From DAOULY01 sp034414595 (GTDB taxonomy: Bacteria; Chloroflexota; Dehalococcoidia; SZUA-161; JAUWZY01): a stretch of 64,000 nt of DNA. How positions within the stretch are numbered: position 1 is the stretch's first letter; every line of letters begins with the position of its first letter. The notes under the pieces were generated by a model. That model did not search any database, was not told where the DNA came from, and was given only the letters and a program-made list of their open reading frames with translations. The translations under genes were made by a program, and so were the position numbers. Positions 24,708-34,300 of this stretch are shown piece after piece. Where the stretch lies: positions 1 to 64,000 of the forward strand of contig DAOULY010000004.1 of the NCBI GenBank assembly GCA_034414595.1. Reading direction: 5' to 3'.

Positions 24708-25710
24708 CAAATTGGGAGGAATAATTATTAAAGCGATTATATGCACAAAATTCGGAACACCGGATGTTCTTCAGCTAAAAGAGGTAGAAAAACCTGTTCC
24801 TAAAGATAATGAGGTACTGGTAAGAATACATGCGACAACAGTAAACGCAGGGGACTGTAGAATGCGAAGTTTCACAGTCCCTCCCTTGTTCTGGCTCGTC
24901 GGGCACATGGCTTTAGGTTTCACAAAGCCAAAGAAAGCCATACTTGGGATGGAGTTGGCCGGCGAAATTGAATCAGTGGGTAAAAATGTTAAGCGATTCA
25001 AAGAAGGTGAGCAGGTTTTTGGATCTACCTACTGGGAGAATTTAGGTGCTCATGCCGAGTACAAGTGCATGTCTGAAGACGGGATGGTGGCAATAAAACC
25101 GGCCAATACGACCTATGCGGAAGCCACCGCTGTTCCTATTGGAGGACTTACAGCATTACACTTTCTTAGAGATAAGGCGAATGTTCAGAGCGGACAAAAA
25201 GTCCTTATCTATGGCGCATCCGGAAATAATGGGACTTTTGCGGTACAGCTTGCCAAGTACTTTGGAGCGGAAGTTACTGGAGTATGCAGTACCACGAATT
25301 TAGAATTAGTGAAATCTCTGGGAGCCGATAAGGCAATTGATTACACTAAAGAGGATTTTACCAAAACCGGTGAGACCTATGACATTATTTTTGACACGAT
25401 AGGCAAGATTTCGTTTTCACAATGTAGAAGCTCGCTAAAGGACAAGGGATTCTTTCTTGAAGCTGTCATGGTTGCTGTTCAAGCGCGATGGCTTTCAATG
25501 ACAAGCGGCAAGAAAGTAATAGGTGGAGAAGGACCCGAAAAGATCGAAAATCTGATTTTCCTCAAAGAACTTGTTGAGGCAGGAAAGATAAAACCGGTTA
25601 TAGATAGAGCATATCCGTTGGAGCAGATTGCTGAGGCTCACAGGTATGTCGAAACAGGACACAAAAAGGGAAATGTAGTCATAACTGTGGCCCATGAGAG
25701 CAAAGGCTAA
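24691..25710 (+). CDS. Quinone oxidoreductase / medium-chain reductase 2
   Basis: A tandem paralogue of the preceding gene, with the same GroES-like and NADP motifs (YGASGNNGTFAVQLAKYFGAEVTGVCS) and VETGHKKGNVVITV at the end. By alignment the protein should begin at KAIICTKFGTPDVL, where the paralogues have ATG but here the codon is ATT (24727-24729), preceded by GGGAGGA. An in-frame ATG at 24691 lies inside the end of gene 1 and gives an unusual leader MRAKANKLGGIII; TTG 24712 is another option. The ATG is used here. It could be translated from the ATT, which is a rare start codon. Confidence 0.8.
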   Translation: MRAKANKLGGIIIKAIICTKFGTPDVLQLKEVEKPVPKDNEVLVRIHATTVNAGDCRMRSFTVPPLFWLVGHMALGFTKPKKAILGMELAGEIESVGKNVKRFKEGEQVFGSTYWENLGAHAEYKCMSEDGMVAIKPANTTYAEATAVPIGGLTALHFLRDKANVQSGQKVLIYGASGNNGTFAVQLAKYFGAEVTGVCSTTNLELVKSLGADKAIDYTKEDFTKTGETYDIIFDTIGKISFSQCRSSLKDKGFFLEAVMVAVQARWLSMTSGKKVIGGEGPEKIENLIFLKELVEAGKIKPVIDRAYPLEQIAEAHRYVETGHKKGNVVITVAHESKG

Positions 25711-25728
25711 CAAATTGGGAGGAAACTC

Positions 25729-26715
25729 ATGAAAGCGATTGTATGCACAAAATACGGACCGCCCGATGCTCTTAAATTTGAAGAGATCCCCAAGCCGACC
25801 CCAAGCGACGATGAAGTCCTGGTGGAAGTTCATGCAGCATCCGTAGTTTTTTCTGACACGACTGTCGTGAGAGGTAAACCGTTCGTGGCCCGCCTAATGG
25901 GCCAGGGGCTGCTAAGACCAAAATACAAGATACCCGGAGTTGACATAGCGGGGCGGGTTGAAGCAGTTGGCAGAAATGTGAAGCAGTTTCAGCCAGGTAA
26001 TGAGGTATTCGGGGACCTATCCCAGTGTGGTCGGGGCGGTTTTGCCGAGTATGTATGTGCTAGCGAAAATGCATTGGCGTTGAAACCAGCTGGTATGACA
26101 TTCGAGGAAGCAGCTGCTGTACCTCAAGCGGCAGTCGTCGCTCTGCAGGGTCTTCGCGATAAGGGGCAGATTCAGCCGGGACAAAAGGTCTTGATTAACG
26201 GTGCGTCTGGTGGTAACGGTACGTTTGCAGTGCAGATTGCCAAATCGTTCGGGGCTGAAGTCACCGGCGTGTGCAGCACGAGGAATTTGGACATGGTGCG
26301 CTCGATTGGTGCAGACCGGGTCATCGATTACACTCAAGAAGATTTCACCAAAAGCGCGCAGCGTTATGACCTGATTCTTGCTTGTGCGGGATATCGTTCG
26401 ATTTTCGATTACAAACGTGCCCTGAGCCCCGGGGGGATTTATGTAATAGTCGGAGGCTCCACAGCTCGAATTTTACAAATTGTTTGTCTGGGACCATTGA
26501 TTTCTATGACCACTAGTAAGAAAATGGGCATCCTGCTGCATAAACAAAATAAGGACCTGGCTTTTATGATAGAGCTTTTGGAGAGAGGCAAAGTGAAACC
26601 TGTTATAGATAAAGTTTACCCGTTAAGGGAGGTTTCCGAAGCCTTCAGGTATTTTGGAGAAGGACAAGCCAAAGGAAAAGTAGTCATAACTGTGGAGCAT
26701 AATAACAAAACCTGA
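25729..26715 (+). CDS. Quinone oxidoreductase / medium-chain reductase 3
   Basis: A third, more divergent 328-aa member of the array: KAIVCTKYGPPDALKFEEI at the N-terminus, Rossmann motif LINGASGGNGTFAVQIAKSFGAEVTGVCS (about residues 150-178), and AKGKVVITVEHNNKT at the end. Its start ATG follows GGGAGGAAACTC, so spacing is normal here. It has the same likely activity as the two upstream genes but with different substrate pocket residues. Three copies in a row with short gaps (18-30 bp) suggest a recent tandem amplification or a stepwise pathway. Confidence 0.85.
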   Translation: MKAIVCTKYGPPDALKFEEIPKPTPSDDEVLVEVHAASVVFSDTTVVRGKPFVARLMGQGLLRPKYKIPGVDIAGRVEAVGRNVKQFQPGNEVFGDLSQCGRGGFAEYVCASENALALKPAGMTFEEAAAVPQAAVVALQGLRDKGQIQPGQKVLINGASGGNGTFAVQIAKSFGAEVTGVCSTRNLDMVRSIGADRVIDYTQEDFTKSAQRYDLILACAGYRSIFDYKRALSPGGIYVIVGGSTARILQIVCLGPLISMTTSKKMGILLHKQNKDLAFMIELLERGKVKPVIDKVYPLREVSEAFRYFGEGQAKGKVVITVEHNNKT

Positions 26716-26796
26716 TAACCTTGCAGGACAGCAGGAAGCCATCAATCGCCTGCTTGATAGTTGTTACCGTGGTATCTTTCGTGTGAGTAGACATTG

Positions 26797-27006
26797 AACC
26801 TCTCCTTCTTCTCTTCTGATTTGCGAGAGACGATATACGAGAATTTGGAGAAGGTCAATAGCAAATCAATCGTGTTATTGCAAATATTTAAGGGCGGAAA
26901 TAAACCTTACTTGGTGCGTGGCAAGGATCCCTACATAGGAGTTGGATCAAATGATTATATTCCTCTAAGACATGAACCGAATGAATTAATAATAAGAGGT
27001 AGTTGA
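26797..27006 (+). pseudogene. Possible fragment of an AlbA_2/Schlafen-type gene
   Basis: A short frame (TTG start) that reads SDLRETIYENLEKVNS...KPYLVRGKDPYIGVGSNDYIP. KPY and VRGK...GVGS remind me of the C-terminal end of AlbA_2 (Schlafen-like ATP-binding) domains, but I am not certain. Its first part overlaps the dispersed repeat, which also occurs elsewhere, so it is probably a decayed fragment. Confidence 0.3.
26803..26866 (+). repeat. Dispersed repeat, left half (copy 1)
   Basis: CCTTCTTCTCTTCTGATTTG followed by ACGATATACGAGAATTTGGA matches the copies at 29471 and 31020. The TGACC-type left terminus is missing. The right-end partner may be at 27919-27954, enclosing the 199-aa gene. Confidence 0.6.
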
Positions 27007-27148
27007 TTGCCTACGATCGATCATCAATGGTAACCTTCATAATTCAATCCTCTACTGATTTCCATTTCGCCTCATTTTACCCCGCAACATTCGTTCCAAC
27101 TTCTGGAAACCAGCTTTATCTGCTTGGCGCGGGATCACCTCACATTGA

Positions 27149-27748
27149 TCATTCAGCACTCATCAAGTGGTCAGACAATTCTTTATCGGCACTTGTTTCT
27201 CTCAACGCTTCCTCGCGAGCCTTAGTATCTTCCGCAATACCATCTTTCACCATCTGCCATACGGCTAACACATATGAGAGCCAGCCGAGATCATATGCCG
27301 ATTCGGCTTGTTGATTATGATTTGTGTTATCGTCCAGTGCGTATTGTCGGCAAAACCACTCTTTGTTCTCGTTTTGCCGATCCGCGAAAGTCTTAACACC
27401 GGGTAGATGAAGAGCTATACGGCTGCTCGGAGCCTGCTCTTGACGTTGGAGAACCTCGAGACGATGGAAAAGGTCTTCAAAGTCTTGTAGAGAGGCCAAC
27501 TGAACCCACAGCTTCGCGTCTTCATGACCCAGTGCCTCCCAGTCGATTTCTTGTTCGCGGTATTCTTGCCTAAGCCGTTCCACCGCTACTTGCATTCCCT
27601 CTTCATCATTTGCTAGAGCACTTGCGCGCTCATATGCTTTAATGCGTGCTTGTAGAGCACCTCGACAGACTTGAGAGATGTTGATTGCGTTTCTAAAGGG
27701 TTTTAGACTGGCTATAAGATCATCGGGCACATTGATACCGATTCTCAC
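27149..27748 (-). CDS. Hypothetical protein with ribbon-helix-helix-like N-terminus
   Basis: A 199-aa protein. MRIGINVPDDLIASLKPFRNAINISQVCRGALQARI has the shape of a CopG/ribbon-helix-helix DNA-binding domain (beta strand, two helices). The remainder is mainly alpha-helical and charged (REQEIDWEAL, AKLWVQLASLQDFEDLFHRLEVL). No toxin partner is seen next to it. Could be an antitoxin-type repressor or a phage/plasmid regulator. It lies between the left and right repeat halves. Upstream sequence AGGTATCTTGTG is a weak ribosome-binding site. Confidence 0.45.
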   Translation of the reverse strand: MRIGINVPDDLIASLKPFRNAINISQVCRGALQARIKAYERASALANDEEGMQVAVERLRQEYREQEIDWEALGHEDAKLWVQLASLQDFEDLFHRLEVLQRQEQAPSSRIALHLPGVKTFADRQNENKEWFCRQYALDDNTNHNQQAESAYDLGWLSYVLAVWQMVKDGIAEDTKAREEALRETSADKELSDHLMSAE

Positions 27749-27918
27749 AAGATACCTCCGTATGTACTTACCTTAGATATTATACCATATTTGTCAAGCA
27801 TACACACTATCATATACATACGCTTTTCACATCACTTTACTTCCCCCAGAAATCGGTCAAGAGTAAATGTTATTGTGTGTGCTGAAGGAAAGGGGGCTTA
27901 CTTATATGCAGGAACTCC

Positions 27919-27954
27919 AACTTAACAAGTGGTATCATTATTGGGGGCCGGTCA
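27919..27954 (-). repeat. Dispersed repeat, right end (copy 1)
   Basis: Contains CTTAACAAGTGGTATCATTA then TTGGGGGCCGGTCA, matching the right ends at 29623 and 31313. On the minus strand it begins TGACCGGCCCCC, the inverted counterpart of the TGACCTGCCCCCC left ends. Confidence 0.6.
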
Positions 27955-27963
27955 ACCACAGTA

Positions 27964-27983
27964 GTTGATATGGGGAATCCCGG
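27964..27983 (+). promoter_or_regulatory. GGGRAATCCC repeat element (copy 3 of 3)
   Basis: GTTGATATGGGGAATCCCGG, followed by GGTTAAATATAATTTAAGGAGG and the 4-HBCD-like gene 30 bp on. The AT-rich block after the palindrome is shared with copy 2. TATAAT is a likely -10. Confidence 0.5.
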
Positions 27984-28012
27984 GGTTAAATATAATTTAA
28001 GGAGGAGAGAAG

Positions 28013-29470
28013 ATGGCGGTGCGAACTCGTGAAGAATATATTGAAAGCCTCAGGAGGCAAAGGCCTAAGGTTTATATGGCAGGAGAGAAAGTGGATAACA
28101 TTGTCGATCATCCTGCCTTCCAAGCGGGGATAAACAATGCCGCGGTGACTTTCGAGCTAGGGCATGATCCCAAATACCAGGAGCTGGCGACGGTGATGTC
28201 TCCCCTTATCGGTGAGAGGATTAGCAGGTATACCCAAGTATATCAAGATGAAGGGGATGCCATCGCCACAGTAAAGCTAGCGAGAGGGCTTGCAGATTAC
28301 TTATGCCCATGCTCCTACAGATGTCTCACTTCTAATCAGGTAAATGCTGCATGGGCACTCAGCTATGACATTGATCAGAAACATAACACTGAGTATCATC
28401 AGAGGGTTGTCAACATTGTAGAGGAGATTCAGAGAAACGATTGGATATTAGGGGGCTCATCAATAGATCCTAAGGGAGACAGAAGCTTAAGCCCTGGCCA
28501 GCAACTAGATCCGGATATGTATGTACGCGTAGTGGAGAGGAGGAAAGATGGCATAGTGTTAAGGGGAGCAAAGGCCAATAGCACGGCTGCCCCGTACACA
28601 AATATGGTAGGTATTATCCCAACGGGGCGGATTTCAGAAGCTGAGAAGGATTATTGTGTCGCCTGCTTTACCCCGGTGGATGCCGAAGGAATGACCTTCA
28701 TATGTAGACCCCCAAACAGACCCCCTGAGCCAAAAGAGCTGGAGAATCCATTCAGCTCGAAACACGGTGGCCATGTGGAATGTATGCTAGTTCTCGACGA
28801 TGTATTTGTACCTTGGGAGAGGGTCTTCATGTGCGGCGAGTATGAGTTCGCTCCCGCATTCGCGAGAATGAGGAACCCCGCACATGCCATGCATAAGTGT
28901 ATGTGCCGATGGGTGGGTATAGACCTTGCCATCGGCGCTACTGCATTGATAGCTGATTACAACGGCCTTGATCTAGAGAAAGCTCCTCACATATGGGATT
29001 ATATCGTTGAGATGATCATGAGCGCCGAAATCATGTACTCGTGCGCACTTTCATCTGCAATGCAAGGCTCGAGACATGGTTCAGGAGTATATTTCCCAAA
29101 GGCAGCGCCAGCATCCGCTGGCAAGGTTTACGGAAGTAAGAAGATAGGCGAAGAGCATTTCTGGATGCAAGATGCCGCCGGTGGTTTAGTGGCGACGATG
29201 GCACCAGAGGAGGACTTCCAAAATCCAGAAACGGCAAAGATTCTGGAAAAATATTATCAGGGGAGACAGGGCGTGCCAACAGAGCATAGAATACGCGCCA
29301 TTAAGCTCATCGAGGACTTAATCGCATCTGATTTTGCCGCGTGGTATCAGGCCCTGTGTATTAGTGGAGGGGGGCCGCCGCTAAAGCACAAAAACGCCGT
29401 TATGGAGGAATATGACTTGGAGGAGAGTAAGAGGAAGGCAATGATCGCCGCTGGAATAGTAAAGAAGTAG
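28013..29470 (+). CDS. 4-hydroxybutyryl-CoA dehydratase / 4-hydroxyphenylacetate 3-hydroxylase family flavoprotein
   Basis: A 485-aa protein of the HpaB / 4-hydroxybutyryl-CoA dehydratase (4-HBCD) family. The 4-HBCD cluster ligands (C-x3-C and H-x6-C in the Clostridium enzyme) are matched by CPCSYRC near residue 102 and by HAMHKCMC near residue 297 (His then Cys seven positions later), so a [4Fe-4S]-flavin dehydratase/isomerase is likely. In family terms the reaction would be dehydration of 4-hydroxybutyryl-CoA to crotonyl-CoA, or vinylacetyl-CoA isomerisation, but the substrate is inferred. Ribosome-binding site AAGGAGG precedes the ATG. Copy 3 of the GGGRAATCCC element is upstream; the repeat element begins at the first base after the stop. 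Confidence 0.75.
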   Translation: MAVRTREEYIESLRRQRPKVYMAGEKVDNIVDHPAFQAGINNAAVTFELGHDPKYQELATVMSPLIGERISRYTQVYQDEGDAIATVKLARGLADYLCPCSYRCLTSNQVNAAWALSYDIDQKHNTEYHQRVVNIVEEIQRNDWILGGSSIDPKGDRSLSPGQQLDPDMYVRVVERRKDGIVLRGAKANSTAAPYTNMVGIIPTGRISEAEKDYCVACFTPVDAEGMTFICRPPNRPPEPKELENPFSSKHGGHVECMLVLDDVFVPWERVFMCGEYEFAPAFARMRNPAHAMHKCMCRWVGIDLAIGATALIADYNGLDLEKAPHIWDYIVEMIMSAEIMYSCALSSAMQGSRHGSGVYFPKAAPASAGKVYGSKKIGEEHFWMQDAAGGLVATMAPEEDFQNPETAKILEKYYQGRQGVPTEHRIRAIKLIEDLIASDFAAWYQALCISGGGPPLKHKNAVMEEYDLEESKRKAMIAAGIVKK

Positions 29471-29623
29471 TGACCTGCCCCCCCGAAAACGAGTCCAGGT
29501 CAAATGCTCTAGGTGTCTTTCTTCTCTTCTGATTTGCGCGAGACGATATACGAGAATTTGGAGAAGGTCAATAGGGATGTGGGATTACGACTTAACAAGT
29601 GGTGTCATTATTAGGGCCGGTCA
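29471..29623 (+). mobile_element. MITE-like element with TGACC terminal repeats (complete copy)
   Basis: A 153-bp element: left end TGACCTGCCCCCCC, right end GGGCCGGTCA (TGACCGGCCC on the other strand), and it abuts the stop codon of the preceding gene. The first 110 bp are almost identical to 31020-31131 and the right 37 bp match 27919-27954. No transposase is present, so this is a non-autonomous element or an insertion-sequence remnant. A target-site duplication is not visible. Confidence 0.55.
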
Positions 29624-29720
29624 ATGATTTGGCTTTTTTACAACTCATGTCTTTGCCATATATGAGTTTAGCCTCAAGTGGATTAATCGAGTTTTATTTC
29701 AACTTTGGTCGTCTTGCATA

Positions 29721-30950
29721 TTACAGATTGCCCATTAACTCCACAAGTAAATTCGTACAAACTTCACCGAAGTGTAAGTCATTTATATGCGCATCTAACT
29801 CTATAACCCTTACATCAGTATTGGTCAGATTCTTCTTTAGCGATTCTATGAACCCTTCATCAGCTATAGGATCATAGAAAAAACCCCCTTCTACATCGAA
29901 CGGCGAGAGTCCGCGTTTCGGAAAGACAACCGCTGTTGGCGCTTTGGCTTCATTAAGCTTTTCAGCTACAAATTTCCCAGCTCTTTCTAACTCTTCTCTA
30001 CTTGCTCTAAAATCAGTGAACAATGGACTCCACTGGTAGAAACTTCGGGTTTTATACATTGGAGGTATATTCCGAGGAGAGAAACTTAAAACGTCCATGA
30101 AGCCAGGTACAAATATATGAGGTGTGCCAGCCTTCACTATTGTCTCTAATCTTGAGATACCATAATTGGGTGCTGGGGATAGCTCTCCAACTATTAATTC
30201 TTGAATTATATCGTGCGTAATCATATTTAGAACAGCCATAATTGCACCTTCATTGATGATGTCTTCCATGAATTTAGAGCCGATTCCCGCTGGTACAAAG
30301 ATAACCATTTCATATCCTTTTTTCTCAAGTATTTCTTTAGCATAAAAAACAGCTATTGTAGCACCCCCATACATAGTGGCACCTATTGCGTTTTTACCAG
30401 GCTCTACTTTCCTCCCTGCATTTTTAACCATGCCCGCTATGGCAGCAGCCGCATTATCGAATGCGTTTTTTGTAAAGAAATTTAGAGGTTGCACATCACT
30501 AGGTAAGGCCAACACCATAACATCCCTTGTATGAACTATGTTTTCCATACCTGAAAGGCTCGCGACGGTGGTTATTATTAGCTTGGGAATGCCGAGAGGT
30601 AAGTGTTTCATTCCTGTTCCTGCCAAACATGCACCGTCATGACCTCCAACCGAGATCACGCCATTAAATCTCCCTTCTAAATAAAACTTAGAAAGAATAT
30701 TGGATATTCCTTCAGCCACTTTTTCCATTTGAACAATCTTAATTTCCTTTTCTAAGGCATCAACAGTATAGCCTATCGCTTTAGCAACTTCTTCCCTAGA
30801 TATATCAGGGATTAAATGCCTAGGCCTGCCGCGCAAACTTGAATCCATAAGAAATGTTTTCATACCCATTTCTTCTATCCTATTTTTAAGGTACTCTACT
30901 TCCTGCTCTTTAGTATCAAGTGTAGCAATAATGGCAACAACTTTATCCAT
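29721..30950 (-). CDS. Tm-1-like ATP-binding / UPF0261 family protein
   Basis: A 409-aa protein of the UPF0261/Tm-1-like family: VAIIATLDTKEQEVEYLKNRIEE at the start, VISVGGHDGACLAGTGMKHLPLGIPKLIITTVAS (about residues 105-140), and FVPAGIGSKFMEDI plus GVPHIFVPG-like blocks. Plant Tm-1 binds a viral replicase; bacterial members have unknown function, and many lie beside catabolic genes. Single gene; no operon. Start ATG with GAAAGG on that strand. Intergenic DNA before it holds the repeat copy at 31020. Confidence 0.8.
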   Translation of the reverse strand: MDKVVAIIATLDTKEQEVEYLKNRIEEMGMKTFLMDSSLRGRPRHLIPDISREEVAKAIGYTVDALEKEIKIVQMEKVAEGISNILSKFYLEGRFNGVISVGGHDGACLAGTGMKHLPLGIPKLIITTVASLSGMENIVHTRDVMVLALPSDVQPLNFFTKNAFDNAAAAIAGMVKNAGRKVEPGKNAIGATMYGGATIAVFYAKEILEKKGYEMVIFVPAGIGSKFMEDIINEGAIMAVLNMITHDIIQELIVGELSPAPNYGISRLETIVKAGTPHIFVPGFMDVLSFSPRNIPPMYKTRSFYQWSPLFTDFRASREELERAGKFVAEKLNEAKAPTAVVFPKRGLSPFDVEGGFFYDPIADEGFIESLKKNLTNTDVRVIELDAHINDLHFGEVCTNLLVELMGNL

Positions 30951-31019
30951 GAGCTTCCTTTCTCGACTTCTCCATTAAGGATAGAATAAGCCCTGGTCAT
31001 AATTCTCGCAAGCTAGATT

Positions 31020-31313
31020 GACCTGCCCCCCGAAAACGAGTCCAGGTCAAATGCTCTAGGTGTCCTTCTTCTCTTCTGATTTGCGCGAGACGATATACGA
31101 GAATTTGGAGAAGGTCAATCGGGATGTGGTATAGAGTTTAGCTGTATTAGCTGTAAAAGATCAATTAGACGAAAAACAAACATGGTGCTATAATTTTGGC
31201 TACTAACAAAATGGAGAGTAGTTGTGGTAAAAACTCAAGAGGGTAAAAAGAAAGTATACGTTCATGAACATACAAAACGAAAGCTAGGTGGTATCATTAT
31301 TGGAGGCTGGTCA
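31020..31313 (+). mobile_element. TGACC repeat element, enlarged copy with insert
   Basis: Left end (31020-31131) almost identical to the 29471 copy; right end GGTGGTATCATTATTGGAGGCTGGTCA at 31286-31313 is a weaker match. About 150 bp of extra sequence lie between the halves, including the start of a small frame. It precedes the large phosphoesterase gene directly. Confidence 0.55.
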
Positions 31314-31343
31314 TGGCAAAAGGGGGGGTGTTCTGATGAATAA
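31224..31343 (+). CDS. Small basic frame upstream of phosphoesterase gene
   Basis: A 39-aa frame starting GTG with GGAG about 7 bp upstream: VVKTQEGKKKVYVHEHTKRK then LGGIIIGGWSWQ. Lys/His-rich N-terminus, hydrophobic C-terminus. It overlaps the ATG of the next gene by 8 bp, so it could act as a coupled leader. It may simply be the repeat's end reading through; no homology is claimed. Confidence 0.3.
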   Translation: MVKTQEGKKKVYVHEHTKRKLGGIIIGGWSWQKGGCSDE

Positions 31344-34300
31344 AGTCATAGTACACTTATCAGATCTTCATTATCGCCGTGGATGGATTGAGGAGCAAGG
31401 TGTTGTATTAAATGGGTTTTTTAAAGATTTGGGCAACCAATTGGCTAAGATACATAACGCCGACTATTATTTGGTTTTTTCGGGGGATATTGTCCAATCT
31501 GGCGACGATTCCAACAGCTATGACGAATTTATCAGTAATTTTGATAATAAATTAACCGAACTTGGAATTCCGATTAGTAACAGAATCTGTGTTCCGGGAA
31601 ATCACGATGTCTCAACAGAGATAGTAGAGTTAGACAAAGTTACTCATGAAGGCGTGATATCTCAGAGGTTGGATGAGACATGTTTTAACGATTATATTTC
31701 TAATCCATCAAATATACTGACGGGTAAATTCCAGAAGTATAGTAAATTCGAACAAGCATTTGCAGAGTATGGCTTATCTTGTCCTACTACAATAACGGGA
31801 ACGGGATGGACAATCGATGATAGCATTGGTATCTATTGTTTAAACACTGCCTTGTGTAGTATCGGCGGTTCGGCAAAAGGCGGCGAAGTTCACCCTGATA
31901 GGGGACGTTTGGCAATAGATACGCGCAAATTACATGCTTGGAACCAAGAGTGTCAACATACTGTGAAAATACTTGTAATGCATCATCCACTCGATTGGTT
32001 AATTCCTTGGGCAAAGCAAGAACTTGAGACCATATTACGCAAAGATTTCGCTTTATGTCTTTCTGGCCACGCACACGGTCAACATGTATTTCATTCAATT
32101 AACAAATATGGCTCTCTTGTCCAATGTTCTGCACCACCATTGTTTACAAAGAAAGCTGGCGAATTAGGATACTCGTTTATTAATATTAGCCCAGCAATAG
32201 GAGTGGTTGATATCACGTATAGACAGTGGACTAAACATCAAAGTTTTGTTGTAGGAGGGAGTTTCTCTGATTCCGACGATGGAAGAGTAATTATAGAAAA
32301 ACGCGAAGAATCGCCCATTGATCGACTCCTTACAAAAAGATTGGAAGACGCGTTGGTGTCTTTTGCTTATCAACCCAAAATATGGATTGAACCGGTTCTA
32401 GCTAAGCGTCCAGAATATGCTCACACTGAAGGTAATAGAGATGATCCCAAGATTGAGGTATCTGATTTGGTTTCAAAGCCAAGATCAACGATAGTAAAAG
32501 CACCTCCTCAATTTGGATTAACTTGTTTAGCTCATTACCTTATCAAAAAAGCATGGCAAGACCAAGAATCAAAATGGCTATATCTTGATTCAAAGTATAT
32601 GAAGTCTAATTACCCTGATGTTAGAAAATATATAGAGAGCGAACTCAGAAGCTTTGATTGTGAAATGCAAGATATTAAATGTTTAGTTCTTGATTCGTGG
32701 ACTGATCGTATAAAAACATCCTTAACACTCCTGCAAAACGTTATTAAGCTATCTGGAGATGTTCCAGTCATCATTATGCAGGCTACTGATGACATTACCT
32801 TTGCTGACGAATCAAGTCAAACGCTTCATGGTAGAGAGTTCGACATTCTTTATTTATGGGCACTAACTCGCGGGAATGTACGTAAGGTTGTCACTGATTA
32901 TAATGAGAAAAAGCACATAGGGGATGATGATGCGGTCGTATCAAGGGTTGTATCAGACCTGGAAATGCTTAACCTTCATCGAACCCCGTTGAATTGCCTG
33001 ACTTTGCTAAAGGTGTCTGAAATTGATTTTGACGAAAGCCCTGTAAATCGTACCGAAATGATAAAAAGAGTCCTATTTCTTATTTTTAATACCGAAATTC
33101 CTACGTATAAAAGCCGCCCAGACTTGAAGGATTGTGAGTATGTATTGGGGTATTTTTGTGAGATCATGCTCAGGCAGAGCCAATATTTTTTTACAAGGGA
33201 TGACTTTTTAAATACTTTGGGGCAATTCTGTAAGGATAGGGTTATTGACCTTGATGTCGACGTTCTATTCGATATGTTATATGATCATAACATTTTAGTT
33301 GATCACGGAAGTATCTTTAATTTTCGGTTTGCTTACTGGATTTATTACTTCGCAGCACACAGAATGTATCATGACAAGGATTTTGCTGATTTCATTTTCA
33401 AGGATATGCGATATGCAAACTATCCAGAAATGATTGAGTTTTATACAGGGATCGATCGTCGCCGTGAAGACGCCTTAACTGTTTTAATAAAAGATATTCA
33501 AATAAATCGCAAAAAAGTGCAGAAAAAGAGTGGCCTTCCCAATGAATTAAATCCGTATCGACTTGCACGATGGAAGCCATCTGTCAAAACACTTGAACGG
33601 ATGCATAGTGAAATCAGCAATGGCGTGAAGGATTCAAATTTACCTAGCTCAGTCAAAGATCAATATGCAGATCGTCAGTATGAACCAGCACGACCTTATT
33701 ATCAGGGTGTTAGAGATATTTTTTACGAGTACTCTTTACTGATACTGATGCAAACAGTGAGAGCGGCATCAAGGGCACTTCGAAATAGCGATTATGTGTC
33801 TCCGAATATTAAGCGTCAGTTACTTGATGAAATCGGAGGTGCGTGGAAACAAATATTGCAGGTACTAGTGGCTTTGACACCATTACTTGCCACGAAAAAA
33901 AAAGCTACATTCGATGGGGCAAACTTCCTCTTGTTAGGAAATTTCGGTGACACGCCTGAAGAGAGATTCAACATGATATTGAGTGAGCTTCCTAATAATG
34001 TCGTTACATGGTTTAAAGACGATCTGCTTTCACATAAAATGGGGCCTTTGCTGATCGAGCGATCGAATGAAGAGAGCGATGATCTTAAAAAGCATAATTT
34101 TGTATTGTTATTGATTAAGCAAAGGCCTCGCAATTGGGTAATGCAGGTTCGAGAATATATCAAGTCCATTTCGAAGAATTCATTTTACCTTATGGACGTA
34201 TATGTACAGCTCTATATTGAATATGAATATAGTTTTACATCTCCTGATACTTTACGTGAAATAAAGTACCTTATTAAAACGGCTGCAGCTAAACAATTTT

